NCBI RefSeq assembly: GCF_018614035.1 | Contig: NZ_JAGGPA010000044.1 | Span: forward strand, 1 to 62,553 | Direction of reading: 5' to 3' | Length of the DNA: 62,553 nt | Origin: Streptomyces sp. ISL-96 | GTDB taxonomy: Bacteria > Actinomycetota > Actinomycetes > Streptomycetales > Streptomycetaceae | Shown: positions 1 through 8,217 of the stretch, one piece after another | Layout: every line of letters begins with the position of its first letter | How positions within the stretch are numbered: position 1 is the first letter of the stretch | Program-made: the position numbers and the translations under genes | Notes under the pieces: generated by a model | The model's input: the letters and a program-made list of their open reading frames with translations, nothing else | Database searches by the model: none | Told to the model about the DNA's origin: nothing

Positions 1-91
1 GTGCCGAACGTTCGGGTACTCCGTCTTCGTTCGCGGTGGTTGCGTTCGACACCCTGCGGGGAGCGCCCCGACACGTCCCCTCCCGCCACCT

Positions 92-183
92 CGGAACGCG
101 AAACGGTGCCGGGCTGGCCCTCCCGGGGCGCTGGGATCGGTGCCGCGTCGGGGCGGCACCGCGGAACGCGAAACGGTGCCGGG
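92..183. repeat. 22-nt direct repeat, two copies
   Basis: The 22 bases at 92-113 recur exactly at 162-183, giving a 70-bp period. The shared core reads CGCGAAACGGTGCCGGG. The copies lie just downstream of the BCCT gene and bracket a hairpin. I do not recognise the family; they may be remains of a local duplication or paired sites for a protein. Confidence 0.7.
139..160 (-). terminator. Hairpin downstream of BCCT gene
   Basis: GGTGCCGC (139-146) pairs with GCGGCACC (153-160), an 8-bp stem with a 6-nt loop. It lies about 30 bp past the stop of the leftward BCCT gene, a good place for a U-tract-less actinobacterial terminator. Confidence 0.5.
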
Positions 184-192
184 GGCGTTCCC

Positions 193-1932
193 TCAGGGGT
201 TCTTCTTGCGCTCGTCTTCCTCGCCCGGGGTGGCGTCGGCCTCCGGGCCCGGGCCGATGCGGATCTCGAATTCGCCGGCGTACTTCTCGTGGCCCGCGAT
301 CACAGCGCTCTCCACGGCCTCCTCGGCGATCTCACCGCGGACGATCAGCGGGTCCTGGCGCAGGTCGCGCATGAGGGCCAGGCACATGCCCACCATGACG
401 AGCACGAAGGGTGCCGCGACGAGGATGGTGAGGTTCTGGAGACCGGCCAGCGCGTCTCCCTTGCCGTCGCCGACCAGCAGCATCACGGCTGCGACCGCGC
501 CGGTCACCACGCCCCAGAAGATGACTACGAACCTGGCCGGTTCGAAGGTGCCTCGCTGGGAGAGCGTGCCCATGACGATCGAGGCGGCGTCTGCCCCGGA
601 GATGAAGAAGATGCCGACCAGGACCATGACCAGGAGGCTCATCACGCTGGCGATGGGGAACTCCTGGAGTACGCCGAAGAGCTGACCCTCGGGTGTCGCC
701 TCCTTGGCTAGCTGTCCGCGCTCCTGGAGCTTCATCGCCGTACCGCCGAAGACGGCGAACCAGACCAGGCTGACGCTGCTGGGGACCAGGATGACGCCGC
801 CCACGAACTGACGGATCGTACGCCCGCGGCTGATGCGCGCGATGAACATGCCGACGAACGGCGTCCAGGAGATCCACCACGCCCAGTAGAAGACCGTCCA
901 GCTGCTCAGCCATTCCGAGACTTCGCCGCCACCGGTCGCCGCCTCGGTACGCCCGGCGAGCTGGGGGATTTCGTCGATGTAGGCGGCGAGGGAGGTGGGG
1001 AGCAGGTCCAGTACGAGAATCGTCGGGCCGGCGATGAAGACGAAGAGGGCGAGGACGACCGCCAGGACCATATTGGTGTTCGAGAGCCACTGGATGCCCT
1101 TTTCGACACCGGTGACGGCCGAGAAGACGAAGGCGACGGTGAGGACTCCGATGATGGAGATCAGGAGTCCGGTGCCGGCTTTCTCCATCCAGCCCAGTTC
1201 CCGGAATCCGCTGCCGATCTGCAGGGCGCCGAGGCCGAGGGAGGTCGCGGAGCCGAAGAGGGTGGCGAAGATCGCGAGGATGTCGATCACCCGGCCGGGT
1301 GCGCCGTCGGCGCGCTTCTTGCCGATCAGCGGCACGAACACGGCGCTGATGGTCTGCCGCCTGCGGCGCCGGAAGGTGCTGTACGCGATGGCCAGGCCGA
1401 CGACCGCGTAGATCGCCCACGGGTGGAGGGTCCAGTGGAAGAGGGTGGTGGCCAGGGCTGTCTGCATGGCGTCCGCCGAGTCGGCGGGGTCGGTGCCCGG
1501 AGGCGGGGTGGTGTAGTGCGCGAGCGGCTCGCTGACGCCGTAGAACATCAGGCCGATGCCCATGCCCGCGCTGAACATCATCGCGACCCAGGAGACGGTA
1601 CGGAATTCGGGTCCCTCGTGCTCCTGGCCGAGCGGGATCCTGCCGTAACGGCTGATGGCCAGCCAGAGAGCGAAGACGACAAAGCCGGAGGCGGCCAGGA
1701 CGAAGGCCCAGCCGCCGTTGTGCATCAGGCCGCTCAGCATCTTGTCGGAGACGCTCTCCAGCGTCTCGGTGAAGACGGAGCCCCAGACCACGAAGGCCAC
1801 GGTGAGTACGGCCGTTACGCCGAACACCACCCGGTCGGTCTGGGGCGTCTCGTCCTCGTGCGGGTGGCGGCCCGGGAGAGCCGCCCTCACCGGCAGCCGA
1901 AGCCGTTGAGCCGGTTTCTGTTCGTGCGACAC
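193..1932 (-). CDS. BCCT-family osmolyte/betaine transporter
   Basis: A 579-residue inner-membrane carrier of the betaine/choline/carnitine family, about the usual BetP-like length. About 12 hydrophobic segments follow a roughly 35-residue cytosolic N-terminus. The glycine-rich GMGIGLMFYG stretch near residues 124-133 matches the sodium-binding segment of Na+-coupled BetP, and the family signature WWISWTPFVGMF followed by ARISRGRT is present. The likely role is uptake of glycine betaine or a related compatible solute with sodium; the substrate is inferred. The GTG start at 1932 has an AAAGG ribosome site 7 nt upstream. It is the last gene of a leftward run, 81 bp after the M14 peptidase, so it may be partly co-transcribed with the peptidases. 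Confidence 0.9.
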   Translation of the reverse strand: MSHEQKPAQRLRLPVRAALPGRHPHEDETPQTDRVVFGVTAVLTVAFVVWGSVFTETLESVSDKMLSGLMHNGGWAFVLAASGFVVFALWLAISRYGRIPLGQEHEGPEFRTVSWVAMMFSAGMGIGLMFYGVSEPLAHYTTPPPGTDPADSADAMQTALATTLFHWTLHPWAIYAVVGLAIAYSTFRRRRRQTISAVFVPLIGKKRADGAPGRVIDILAIFATLFGSATSLGLGALQIGSGFRELGWMEKAGTGLLISIIGVLTVAFVFSAVTGVEKGIQWLSNTNMVLAVVLALFVFIAGPTILVLDLLPTSLAAYIDEIPQLAGRTEAATGGGEVSEWLSSWTVFYWAWWISWTPFVGMFIARISRGRTIRQFVGGVILVPSSVSLVWFAVFGGTAMKLQERGQLAKEATPEGQLFGVLQEFPIASVMSLLVMVLVGIFFISGADAASIVMGTLSQRGTFEPARFVVIFWGVVTGAVAAVMLLVGDGKGDALAGLQNLTILVAAPFVLVMVGMCLALMRDLRQDPLIVRGEIAEEAVESAVIAGHEKYAGEFEIRIGPGPEADATPGEEDERKKNP

Positions 1933-2013
1933 AGGGGCACCTTTCAGGAATTCGCGGGAGCCTGATTTCGCTCTCCCGTACCCCCTACCACATGTGTTGC
2001 ACGTCAGAACTGT

Positions 2014-3294
2014 CTAACAGGTGGTGTCGGGCCTCCCGGTTGTGAGGTGGTACGCCGCACGGTCGTCGAGCAGGAGGGCGGCGAGTGCGCGCTGGGACTG
2101 GCGCAGTGGTACGTAGGCGCCTGTGGTGCGGGGGTGGGAGACGATGCCGTGCAGTGCCAGTTCGTCTGCGATGTCCGCGTACTGCGCCGGGGAGAGGTGG
2201 TAGCCGCAGGGGGGATTGTCGATTGTCTCGGCGGGGTCGGGCGGGTCGTTGTCGGCGCCGCCGAGGTGGATGGGGCCTCGGTCCGCGAAGCCCGCGTGGC
2301 GCGCTTGGGTGGTGGCGGTCTTGAGGCGGCCTCTGCGCTCGTCGGTGAACGTGAACGCGCCGGTGAGGGCTGCTAGTTGGGTGTCTACTCGGCGTTTGTT
2401 GTTCAGGGCCGGGTTGTTTCTTTCGTCGGCGGTCAGGGGGTCTACTCGGGTTTCCACCAGGAGGCCTGCCGAGTGCTTGATCCCGGCCGTGTTGCGCAGG
2501 ATGCGCTCCTGGCCGTCGCCCGCCACCTGTTTGACCGGCTCGTTTGTTACGGGATCCGTCCAGATGCCGTAGATGCCGCTGCTGAAGCCGGCGTCCTCGG
2601 CGTGGGGGCGTACATAGGACTCGGAGAGGGTGTGGGCCTCGGCGTGCAGGTGGTGGTGCGTGTTGGGGTTGCGGGGCCAGAGGGAGAGGAGGTCCTTGTC
2701 GTAGTACGGCGAGGTGCCGCCGTACTCGTGCAGGTCGTAGATGATCTCCGGTTTGTGGTCGCGGATGACCGCGGCCATCGCCCTGGCCTCGGCGGTCTTC
2801 AGGGCGATGTGGTCACGGTTGATGTCGACCTTGTCGGAGTTGGTACGGGTGTCCGCCGCACGGCCGTCGGGGTTGGCGGTGGGGATGACGAGGACCGTGG
2901 TGCGGGCGAGGAAGTCGAGGGTCTTCTTGTCCTTGGCGTACGCGAGGTCCCGAATGGTCGTCAGGCAGGCTTCGCGGCCTGACGGTTCGTCGCCGTGCTG
3001 GGAGCAGATCAGCAGCATGGTGGTGGCAGGGTGCCGCTGAGTTCCTATGCGTACCAGTTGGATCGGGCGGTTCTGGTTCGTGGTGCCGATGGTGGATTGT
3101 GTGATGTTGTCGCTCGCGCGGTCGACTGTGCTCAGGAAGCTTTGTTCCTCGGCCTGGGTTGTCCAGCGGGCGCCGTTGCTCGACTCGAAGCCGGTACGGG
3201 GTGGGGCCGGCGACGCCTGGGCGGTTGTCGTGGCGGGTGCGGCCAGGGCCGCTGCCGCGGCGCCGATGACGAGTGCGCGGATACGCCGGTGCAT
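2014..3294 (-). CDS. Secreted M14-family zinc carboxypeptidase
   Basis: A 426-residue exported metallopeptidase. Residues 1-27 form a typical signal peptide (RR, alanine-rich core, AQA cleavage region). Zinc ligands are visible as H100 and E103 in the HGDEPSG motif and H189 in YDLHEYGG; NPDGR and DINRDH are the usual M14 substrate-site motifs, and the E in LLVETR is the likely general base. It should remove C-terminal residues from extracellular peptides or murein peptides. Its ATG overlaps the stop of the S15 gene by one base (TGATG), so the two are translationally coupled. The gene ends in TAG at 2014. Confidence 0.88.
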   Translation of the reverse strand: MHRRIRALVIGAAAAALAAPATTTAQASPAPPRTGFESSNGARWTTQAEEQSFLSTVDRASDNITQSTIGTTNQNRPIQLVRIGTQRHPATTMLLICSQHGDEPSGREACLTTIRDLAYAKDKKTLDFLARTTVLVIPTANPDGRAADTRTNSDKVDINRDHIALKTAEARAMAAVIRDHKPEIIYDLHEYGGTSPYYDKDLLSLWPRNPNTHHHLHAEAHTLSESYVRPHAEDAGFSSGIYGIWTDPVTNEPVKQVAGDGQERILRNTAGIKHSAGLLVETRVDPLTADERNNPALNNKRRVDTQLAALTGAFTFTDERRGRLKTATTQARHAGFADRGPIHLGGADNDPPDPAETIDNPPCGYHLSPAQYADIADELALHGIVSHPRTTGAYVPLRQSQRALAALLLDDRAAYHLTTGRPDTTC

Positions 3295-5309
3295 CAGCGG
3301 GTGGCTCCCGGAATCGGGCGGATGTCACGCGGCTCGGCCACGCCGTCGAGGCGGGCGCCCGGTGTGGCGGCGTACGACGAACCGGTTGTCGCTCGGGCGA
3401 AGGCCTGCGCGCCGCCTGCTATGGGCAGCTCCGCGGCCGTACGGGAAAGGTCGATGCCGAGGGTCGGGGTGGTGGAGGGCGGGTCGATGAGGCCCGCGTC
3501 GGTGCCGCCGACGATCAGCGCGAGACGGTGTCCGGCGGGGACGACGTGGTCGCTCGCGTGGAGGTCCAGGGTGATCGTGTACCGCTTGCCCGGGGTGAGC
3601 GGGCGGCCGCGGTCCGGGTCTGCGTGGGTTCCGAGGTCGGCCCAGCCGCGGCTGAAGACGGTGTAGTCGACGTTCGCGGTACGGGCCTTCGTCTCCTTGA
3701 AGCAGGAGCTGTCACCGGTGGTGCTCGGACCCCAGCAGGTGCGGTTGGGGAGGGTCGTGATGCCTTCGCCCGCGGCGGTGTAGTCGCGGATCGTGTCGGG
3801 GCCGAGGTCGACCAGGACTGCTGAGAGGTGCGCGGTGGAGGTGGAGGGTGTCGCGGTGATGGTCACCTTGGAGGAGCCCGAGAGGCGCAGGTCGCGGGTC
3901 AGCGGCTTGGTGGTGAAGCCGGCCTTGGCTGGAGTTGATTTGTCGATCTGCGCGGCCCAGTCGCTCTCGCTCAGCTTGGGGTCGTCGGTGAAGGTCTCCA
4001 TGGCGCCGGGAGCGGCGGGCTTCAGGGAGAGGGTGCCGACGCCGGGCGCGGACCCCTTGCCGGGGCGCAAGGTGGTGGCGTCGGTGGAGCGGGGCGGCCA
4101 GACCTTGTCGGTGGACCACTGGTCGGGGGCACGCTCGATGTCGGCCATCGGCTCGCGGTCGATGCCGTTGTCGTAGCCGAGGAGTTCGTGGTCGAACCAG
4201 CGGTGGAGGGTCTTGACCCATCCCCAAGCTCTCGGCTCCGCTCGAGCAGGGGAGACCCCATTGCCGCGGCGGAAGTCGAACGGGTCGACGTGGCCGGTCT
4301 GGGAGAGCCAGATCTTGCGGTCTACGCCCGCGTCGGCGAGGGCGTCCCACCACTGGCCGAAGTGCTTGGCGCGGACGTTGAGGTCCTGCATGCCGTGGAT
4401 GAGGAAGACGCTGGCCTTCGTCTTGTCCGCGTTGGGTACGTAGTCGCGCTCGGCCCACAGGGGTGTGAAGTCGCCGTTGCGCGGGGCCTCGTCGACCAGG
4501 CGCTTCTGGACTGCCTGGCAGCGGGTGCGGGCGTCGGGGCTTTCCACGTAGTTGGAGAGCCACTCGGGGCCGCTGTCGTAGAGCGGGGCGCCCTGGGCGA
4601 AGTAGTAGTCGTACCAGGAGGAGATCGCGCCGATCGGGACGATCGTCTTGAGGCCCTCGACGCCGGTCGCCGCTACACCGTTGGCTATGGTGCCGTCGTA
4701 ACTCTTGCCGATCATGCCGGTGTTCCCGGTCGACCAGGCGGCCTTGCTGCGGTTGGTGCCGGTGCGGCTGGTGTACGCCTTGCCGCGGCCGTTCAGCCAG
4801 TCGACGACTGCCTTGGCCGACTGGATGTCGGAGTGGCCGCCCACGTCCACGCAGCCGTCGGAGCGGTTGGTGCCGGCGAGGTCCACGGCGACGAAGGCGT
4901 AGCCGCGGGGCACGAAGTAGTTGTCGTAGTAGAGCGGGAACTGGACAGGGTTGCCGTCCGCGTCGTACGTCTTCTTCTGGCTCTCGTTGCCGCGCCCGCA
5001 GCAGGAGTAGTACGGGCTGGCGTCCATGATGACGGGTATTTTCCGGCCCTGTGCGGCCGGTTCCCTGGGGCGGACTATGTCGACGGCGACGCGGTCGCTC
5101 TTCCCGTCGCCGTCGCCGTCCATTCTGGTGTCGACCCATACGGCTTCGCGGATGGCGTTGTCGTAGGAGTAGACCGGTCTGCTCTCGGCTTGACCGGTCG
5201 CGGCGCCCTGGGCGCCCGCCGGGGTCAGCATGACGGCCACCAGGGCAGCCGTGGTCGCCGGAATGAGCCTTCGCCACTTCAAGCGGGATCCCCGCGCAGG
5301 TATCGGCAT
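3294..5309 (-). CDS. Secreted Xaa-Pro dipeptidyl-peptidase (S15)
   Basis: A 671-residue alpha/beta-hydrolase of the X-Pro dipeptidyl-peptidase type. A signal peptide covers about residues 1-36. The probable triad is Ser203 in GKSYDG, Asp309 in MQDLNV and His340 in QTGHVDPFDF; a jelly-roll C-terminal half follows. It would release X-Pro dipeptides from extracellular proline-rich peptides. Residues about 350-364 are encoded by a dispersed repeat (4221-4260) between the catalytic His and the following LHRWFDHELLGYDNG segment, and look like an in-frame insertion. A TACCTT -10 box 6 nt before the ATG suggests a leaderless transcript. It overlaps the M14 gene by one base. Confidence 0.9.
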   Translation of the reverse strand: MPIPARGSRLKWRRLIPATTAALVAVMLTPAGAQGAATGQAESRPVYSYDNAIREAVWVDTRMDGDGDGKSDRVAVDIVRPREPAAQGRKIPVIMDASPYYSCCGRGNESQKKTYDADGNPVQFPLYYDNYFVPRGYAFVAVDLAGTNRSDGCVDVGGHSDIQSAKAVVDWLNGRGKAYTSRTGTNRSKAAWSTGNTGMIGKSYDGTIANGVAATGVEGLKTIVPIGAISSWYDYYFAQGAPLYDSGPEWLSNYVESPDARTRCQAVQKRLVDEAPRNGDFTPLWAERDYVPNADKTKASVFLIHGMQDLNVRAKHFGQWWDALADAGVDRKIWLSQTGHVDPFDFRRGNGVSPARAEPRAWGWVKTLHRWFDHELLGYDNGIDREPMADIERAPDQWSTDKVWPPRSTDATTLRPGKGSAPGVGTLSLKPAAPGAMETFTDDPKLSESDWAAQIDKSTPAKAGFTTKPLTRDLRLSGSSKVTITATPSTSTAHLSAVLVDLGPDTIRDYTAAGEGITTLPNRTCWGPSTTGDSSCFKETKARTANVDYTVFSRGWADLGTHADPDRGRPLTPGKRYTITLDLHASDHVVPAGHRLALIVGGTDAGLIDPPSTTPTLGIDLSRTAAELPIAGGAQAFARATTGSSYAATPGARLDGVAEPRDIRPIPGATR
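4221..4260. repeat. Dispersed Streptomyces repeat inside S15 gene
   Basis: This roughly 40-bp stretch contains CCAAGCTCTCGGCTCCGCTC followed by GAGCAGGGG. I recognise it from memory as a repeat seen many times between genes in Streptomyces genomes. It can fold as CCCC-GCTC/GAGC-GGGG with a small bulge. Here it is read in frame within the peptidase and adds about 13-15 residues (VSPARAEPRAWGW). Confidence 0.7.
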
Positions 5310-5315
5310 GGGCGG

Positions 5316-5321
5316 AAGGTA
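5316..5321 (-). promoter_or_regulatory. -10 box of S15 gene, leaderless
   Basis: TACCTT on the minus strand ends 6 nt before the ATG at 5309, which would start transcription at or near the start codon. No good -35 is seen at 17-18 bp, and a GGAG further upstream is too distant to be a ribosome site. Confidence 0.4.
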
Positions 5322-5407
5322 CTCCGGTCAACTCCCGTGCAAAAGAGGGCAGGAGTGGTCTGCGTGTCGGCCGGGTGGCAGTTGTGTGACAGCAGCGACC
5401 ATGGACA

Positions 5408-5436
5408 TGACTGGTGGCACTGGGGCTGAATAGGCT
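5408..5436 (+). promoter_or_regulatory. Promoter of M1 aminopeptidase gene
   Basis: TGACTG (5408-5413) and TAGGCT (5431-5436) are separated by 17 bp, a fair vegetative-type promoter. Transcription would start near 5443, leaving a leader of about 31 nt with GGAG 5 nt before the GTG at 5474. Confidence 0.45.
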
Positions 5437-5473
5437 GCCAACAGATCCTTCGGACTGACGACTTGGAGTATCC

Positions 5474-6985
5474 GTGCACCGCAGACTGATCGTCCCGGGC
5501 GCGCTGGCTGCCTCGCTCTTACTGGCGATCCCGGCATCGGCAGCAAATTTTGGTCCTGGCGCGCCGGGGATCGGCGACAGCTACTACCCGGCCAGTGGCA
5601 ACGGCGGATACGACGTTGCGCATTACGACCTCCGCCTCAAGTACCAGCCCACGACCGACCTGCTGGAGGGCACGGCGACGATCCTCGCCACCACCACGCA
5701 GAACCTCTCGCGCTTCAACCTCGACTTCGGTCTCGGCGTGAGTGAGGTGCGGGTCAATGGGAAGAAGGCGAAGTTCGCCAAGGAGGGGGATCAGGAGCTG
5801 GTCGTCACTCCGGTCGCACCGCTGGAGAAGGGCCGGGCCGTCTCGGTCGTCGTGCGGTACGCCGGGAAGCCCTCCGAGCTGAAGATCGGCGGCTACACCG
5901 CCTGGCACCGTACGCCGGACGGCGGCGTCGCCGCCCAGGAGCCCGACTCGGCCGTCTGGTGGTTCCCGAGCAACGACCACCCGCTGGACAAGGCGACGTA
6001 CGACGTCTCCGTCCTCGTGCCGGACGGAACGCAGGCCATCAGCAACGGCGTACTCCAGTCGCAGAGCTCGAAGCTGGGGTGGACCCGCTACAACTGGCGC
6101 TCGAACAAGCCGCAGGCCAGCTATCTCGCCACGCTCGCGGTCGGGAAGTTCGACATCACGACGGACAAGACGGCGGACGGGCTGCCCGTGCTCAACGCCT
6201 ACAGCAAGGACCTCGGCGACAACGCCGGGGCCGCGCGCGCCAGCATCGAGCGGACCGCCGAGGTCGCCGAGTACCTGACCGAGGTCTTCGGCCCGTACCC
6301 CTTCAACGCGCTCGGCGGTTACGTCCCGAACGTGACGAGTGGTTTTGCGCTGGAGACTCAGACCCGGCCGTTCTACAGTCCGCGGCAGTTCGCCAACGGC
6401 GCGAATGTCTCGCTCGTCGTCCATGAGCTGGCCCACCAGTGGTACGGCGACAGCGTCGCCGTCAAGGGCTGGAAGGACATCTGGATCAACGAAGGCTTCG
6501 CCCGCTACAGCCAGTGGCTGTGGTCCGAGAAGGAGGGCGAGGGCACGACGCAGGAACTCGCGGACTACGTGTACGAGACGCGTGCGGCCGACGACCCCTT
6601 CTGGACGGTCAAGCCGGGTGACCCGGGGCCGGACAACCAGTTCCACATCGCCGTGTACGACCGGGGCGCGCTGGCCGTGCAGGCGCTGCGCAACGAGGTC
6701 GGCGACGAGGACTTCTTCAAGATCCTGAAGGGGTGGCCGGCCAAGTTCGCCCACGGCAACGCGAGTGTGGCCGACTTCGTGAAGTACGCCGAGAGCGTCT
6801 CGGGCAAGCCACTCGCCGCGCTCTTCGACACCTGGCTGTACCAGCCGTCGAAGCCGGGTGCTCCGTCGGCTGTCGAGTCGCGGACCGCCCGCTCGGGCGC
6901 CGATGAAGGTGCGAAGCCCGTGCAGCCCAAGTCGTGGAAGAAGATCGCCGCGACGAACACCATCCACCAGCACGACCACCACTGA
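5474..6985 (+). CDS. Secreted M1-family zinc aminopeptidase, TTA codon
   Basis: A 503-residue exported metallopeptidase with a signal peptide over about residues 1-23. The gluzincin motif is clear: H317-E-L-A-H321 with the third ligand E340 in WINEGFARY, 18 residues on. GFALETQT (near 290-297) replaces the usual GAMEN exopeptidase loop, so specificity may differ from PepN. At about 500 residues it lacks the long C-terminal helical domain of PepN. The GTG start has GGAG 5 nt upstream. Codon 16 (5519-5521), inside the signal peptide, is TTA, the codon read only by the bldA tRNA in Streptomyces, so translation is probably tied to development. It is divergent from the S15/M14 peptidases. Confidence 0.9.
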   Translation: MHRRLIVPGALAASLLLAIPASAANFGPGAPGIGDSYYPASGNGGYDVAHYDLRLKYQPTTDLLEGTATILATTTQNLSRFNLDFGLGVSEVRVNGKKAKFAKEGDQELVVTPVAPLEKGRAVSVVVRYAGKPSELKIGGYTAWHRTPDGGVAAQEPDSAVWWFPSNDHPLDKATYDVSVLVPDGTQAISNGVLQSQSSKLGWTRYNWRSNKPQASYLATLAVGKFDITTDKTADGLPVLNAYSKDLGDNAGAARASIERTAEVAEYLTEVFGPYPFNALGGYVPNVTSGFALETQTRPFYSPRQFANGANVSLVVHELAHQWYGDSVAVKGWKDIWINEGFARYSQWLWSEKEGEGTTQELADYVYETRAADDPFWTVKPGDPGPDNQFHIAVYDRGALAVQALRNEVGDEDFFKILKGWPAKFAHGNASVADFVKYAESVSGKPLAALFDTWLYQPSKPGAPSAVESRTARSGADEGAKPVQPKSWKKIAATNTIHQHDHH

Positions 6986-6999
6986 CCGGTCGTACGCCG

Positions 7000-7031
7000 C
7001 GTCGCCGTCCCCTCGCGAGGGGACGGCGACG
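7000..7031. terminator. 32-bp perfect palindrome terminator
   Basis: The 32 bases centred on TCGCGA at 7015/7016 are a perfect palindrome with the G/C-rich arm CGTCGCCGTCCCC. It lies 15 bp past the M1 stop and before the lacI-type operator. It can act as a hairpin on either strand. Confidence 0.65.
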
Positions 7032-7046
7032 TTGTCGTGAGTGGGC

Positions 7047-7060
7047 TGAAAGCGCTCTCA
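7047..7060. promoter_or_regulatory. LacI-family operator upstream of regulator
   Basis: TGAAAGCGCTCTCA is a 14-bp near-perfect palindrome (one mismatched pair) with the CG-centred AGCGCT core typical of LacI/GalR operators. It lies 81 bp before the TTG start of the LacI-type gene, near the -35 region of a TATTCT -10 box at 7079-7084. The core matches the two operators at the GH81 gene, which suggests autoregulation. Confidence 0.7.
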
Positions 7061-7140
7061 CGACGGCCTGGCCGCGGATATTCTCCGTCTCGGCAGCCCT
7101 CTCCCCCGCTGCCGTCCCGAGCCGCCGAGGAGCGCCCGTC

Positions 7141-8172
7141 TTGCCCGAGCAGCCCGCCGGTTCCCGCCCCACTCTCGAAGCCGTCGCCGCCCGCGCCGGA
7201 GTCTCCCGGGCCACGGCCTCCCGTGTCGTCAACGGCGGCGCGGGCGTGCGGCAGCCCCTGGCCGACAAGGTGCGCGAGGCGGTCGAGGAGTTGGGGTACG
7301 TCCCGAATCACGCGGCGAGGTCCCTCGTCACGCGCCAGAGCGGCGCGGTCGCCGTGGTCATTGCGGAGCCGGAGTTCAGGATCTTCTCGGACCCCTTCTT
7401 CGAGCAGCAGGTGCGCGGCATCAGCAGGGAACTCACGGCGAACGACGCCCAGTTGGTGCTGCTGTGGGTGGAGGGGCCGGGCGACTACGACCGGATCGCC
7501 CGCTACCTCGGCGGCGGCCACGTCGACGGCGCGCTCGCCTTCTCGCTGCACAACGACGACGGACTGCCCGCCCTCATCCGCGGCACCAAGGTCCCGGCCG
7601 TCTTCGGCGGCCGGCCCGGCGGCGGGTCGGCCGCCGTGCCGTACGTCGACTGCGACAACCGGGGCGGCGCCCGGGCGGCCGTACGCCATCTCGTCGGCCT
7701 GGGCCGGGAGCGTATCGCGCACATCGCGGGCCCCCGCGACCAGACCTCCGCCACCGACCGCGCCGACGGCTACCGCGACGTACTGTTCGACGCCGATCCC
7801 GCACTGACCGCGCAGGGTGACTTCACCATGGACAGCGGTGGGCGCGCCATGGCGGAACTGCTCGCGCGCCGGCCGGACCTGGATGCCGTCTTCGCCGCCA
7901 ACGACCTCATGGCGGCGGGCGCGCTGCGGGTCCTGCGGGAGAGGGGGCGGCGGGTACCGGAGGACGTCGCGTTCGTCGGCTTCGACGACATGGCGAGCGT
8001 TGCCGAGTCGGCGGATCCCGCGCTGACCACGGTCCGCCAGGACATCGAGGGCATGGGCCGGCTGATGGTCCGGCTGCTGATGCGGGTCCTGAGCAGCGAG
8101 GTGGCTGGAGCAGGGGACGCGCCGGCCTCGGTGATCATGCCTACCGAGCTGGTGCGGCGGGCCTCGGCCTGA
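7141..8172 (+). CDS. LacI-family regulator of GH81 glucanase
   Basis: A 343-residue repressor. The N-terminal helix-turn-helix RPTLEAVAARAGVSRATASR (about residues 9-28) is followed by VVNG and a hinge ending in NHAARSLVTR. A periplasmic-binding-protein-like sensor domain fills the rest (GHVDGALAFS, VDCDNRGGARAAVRHL, FAANDLMAAGALR, VGFDDMA). The TTG start at 7141 is chosen because GAGGAG lies 8 nt upstream and the reading frame before it has no family similarity. It is convergent with the GH81 gene (45 bp between stops). Operators of one type precede this gene and the glucanase gene, so it probably represses both until a glucan-derived sugar binds. Confidence 0.88.
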   Translation: MPEQPAGSRPTLEAVAARAGVSRATASRVVNGGAGVRQPLADKVREAVEELGYVPNHAARSLVTRQSGAVAVVIAEPEFRIFSDPFFEQQVRGISRELTANDAQLVLLWVEGPGDYDRIARYLGGGHVDGALAFSLHNDDGLPALIRGTKVPAVFGGRPGGGSAAVPYVDCDNRGGARAAVRHLVGLGRERIAHIAGPRDQTSATDRADGYRDVLFDADPALTAQGDFTMDSGGRAMAELLARRPDLDAVFAANDLMAAGALRVLRERGRRVPEDVAFVGFDDMASVAESADPALTTVRQDIEGMGRLMVRLLMRVLSSEVAGAGDAPASVIMPTELVRRASA

Positions 8173-8217
8173 TCGGCCGGGGCCCGCCGCCGGTGGGGGT
8201 GCGTTCGGTGCGTTCCG

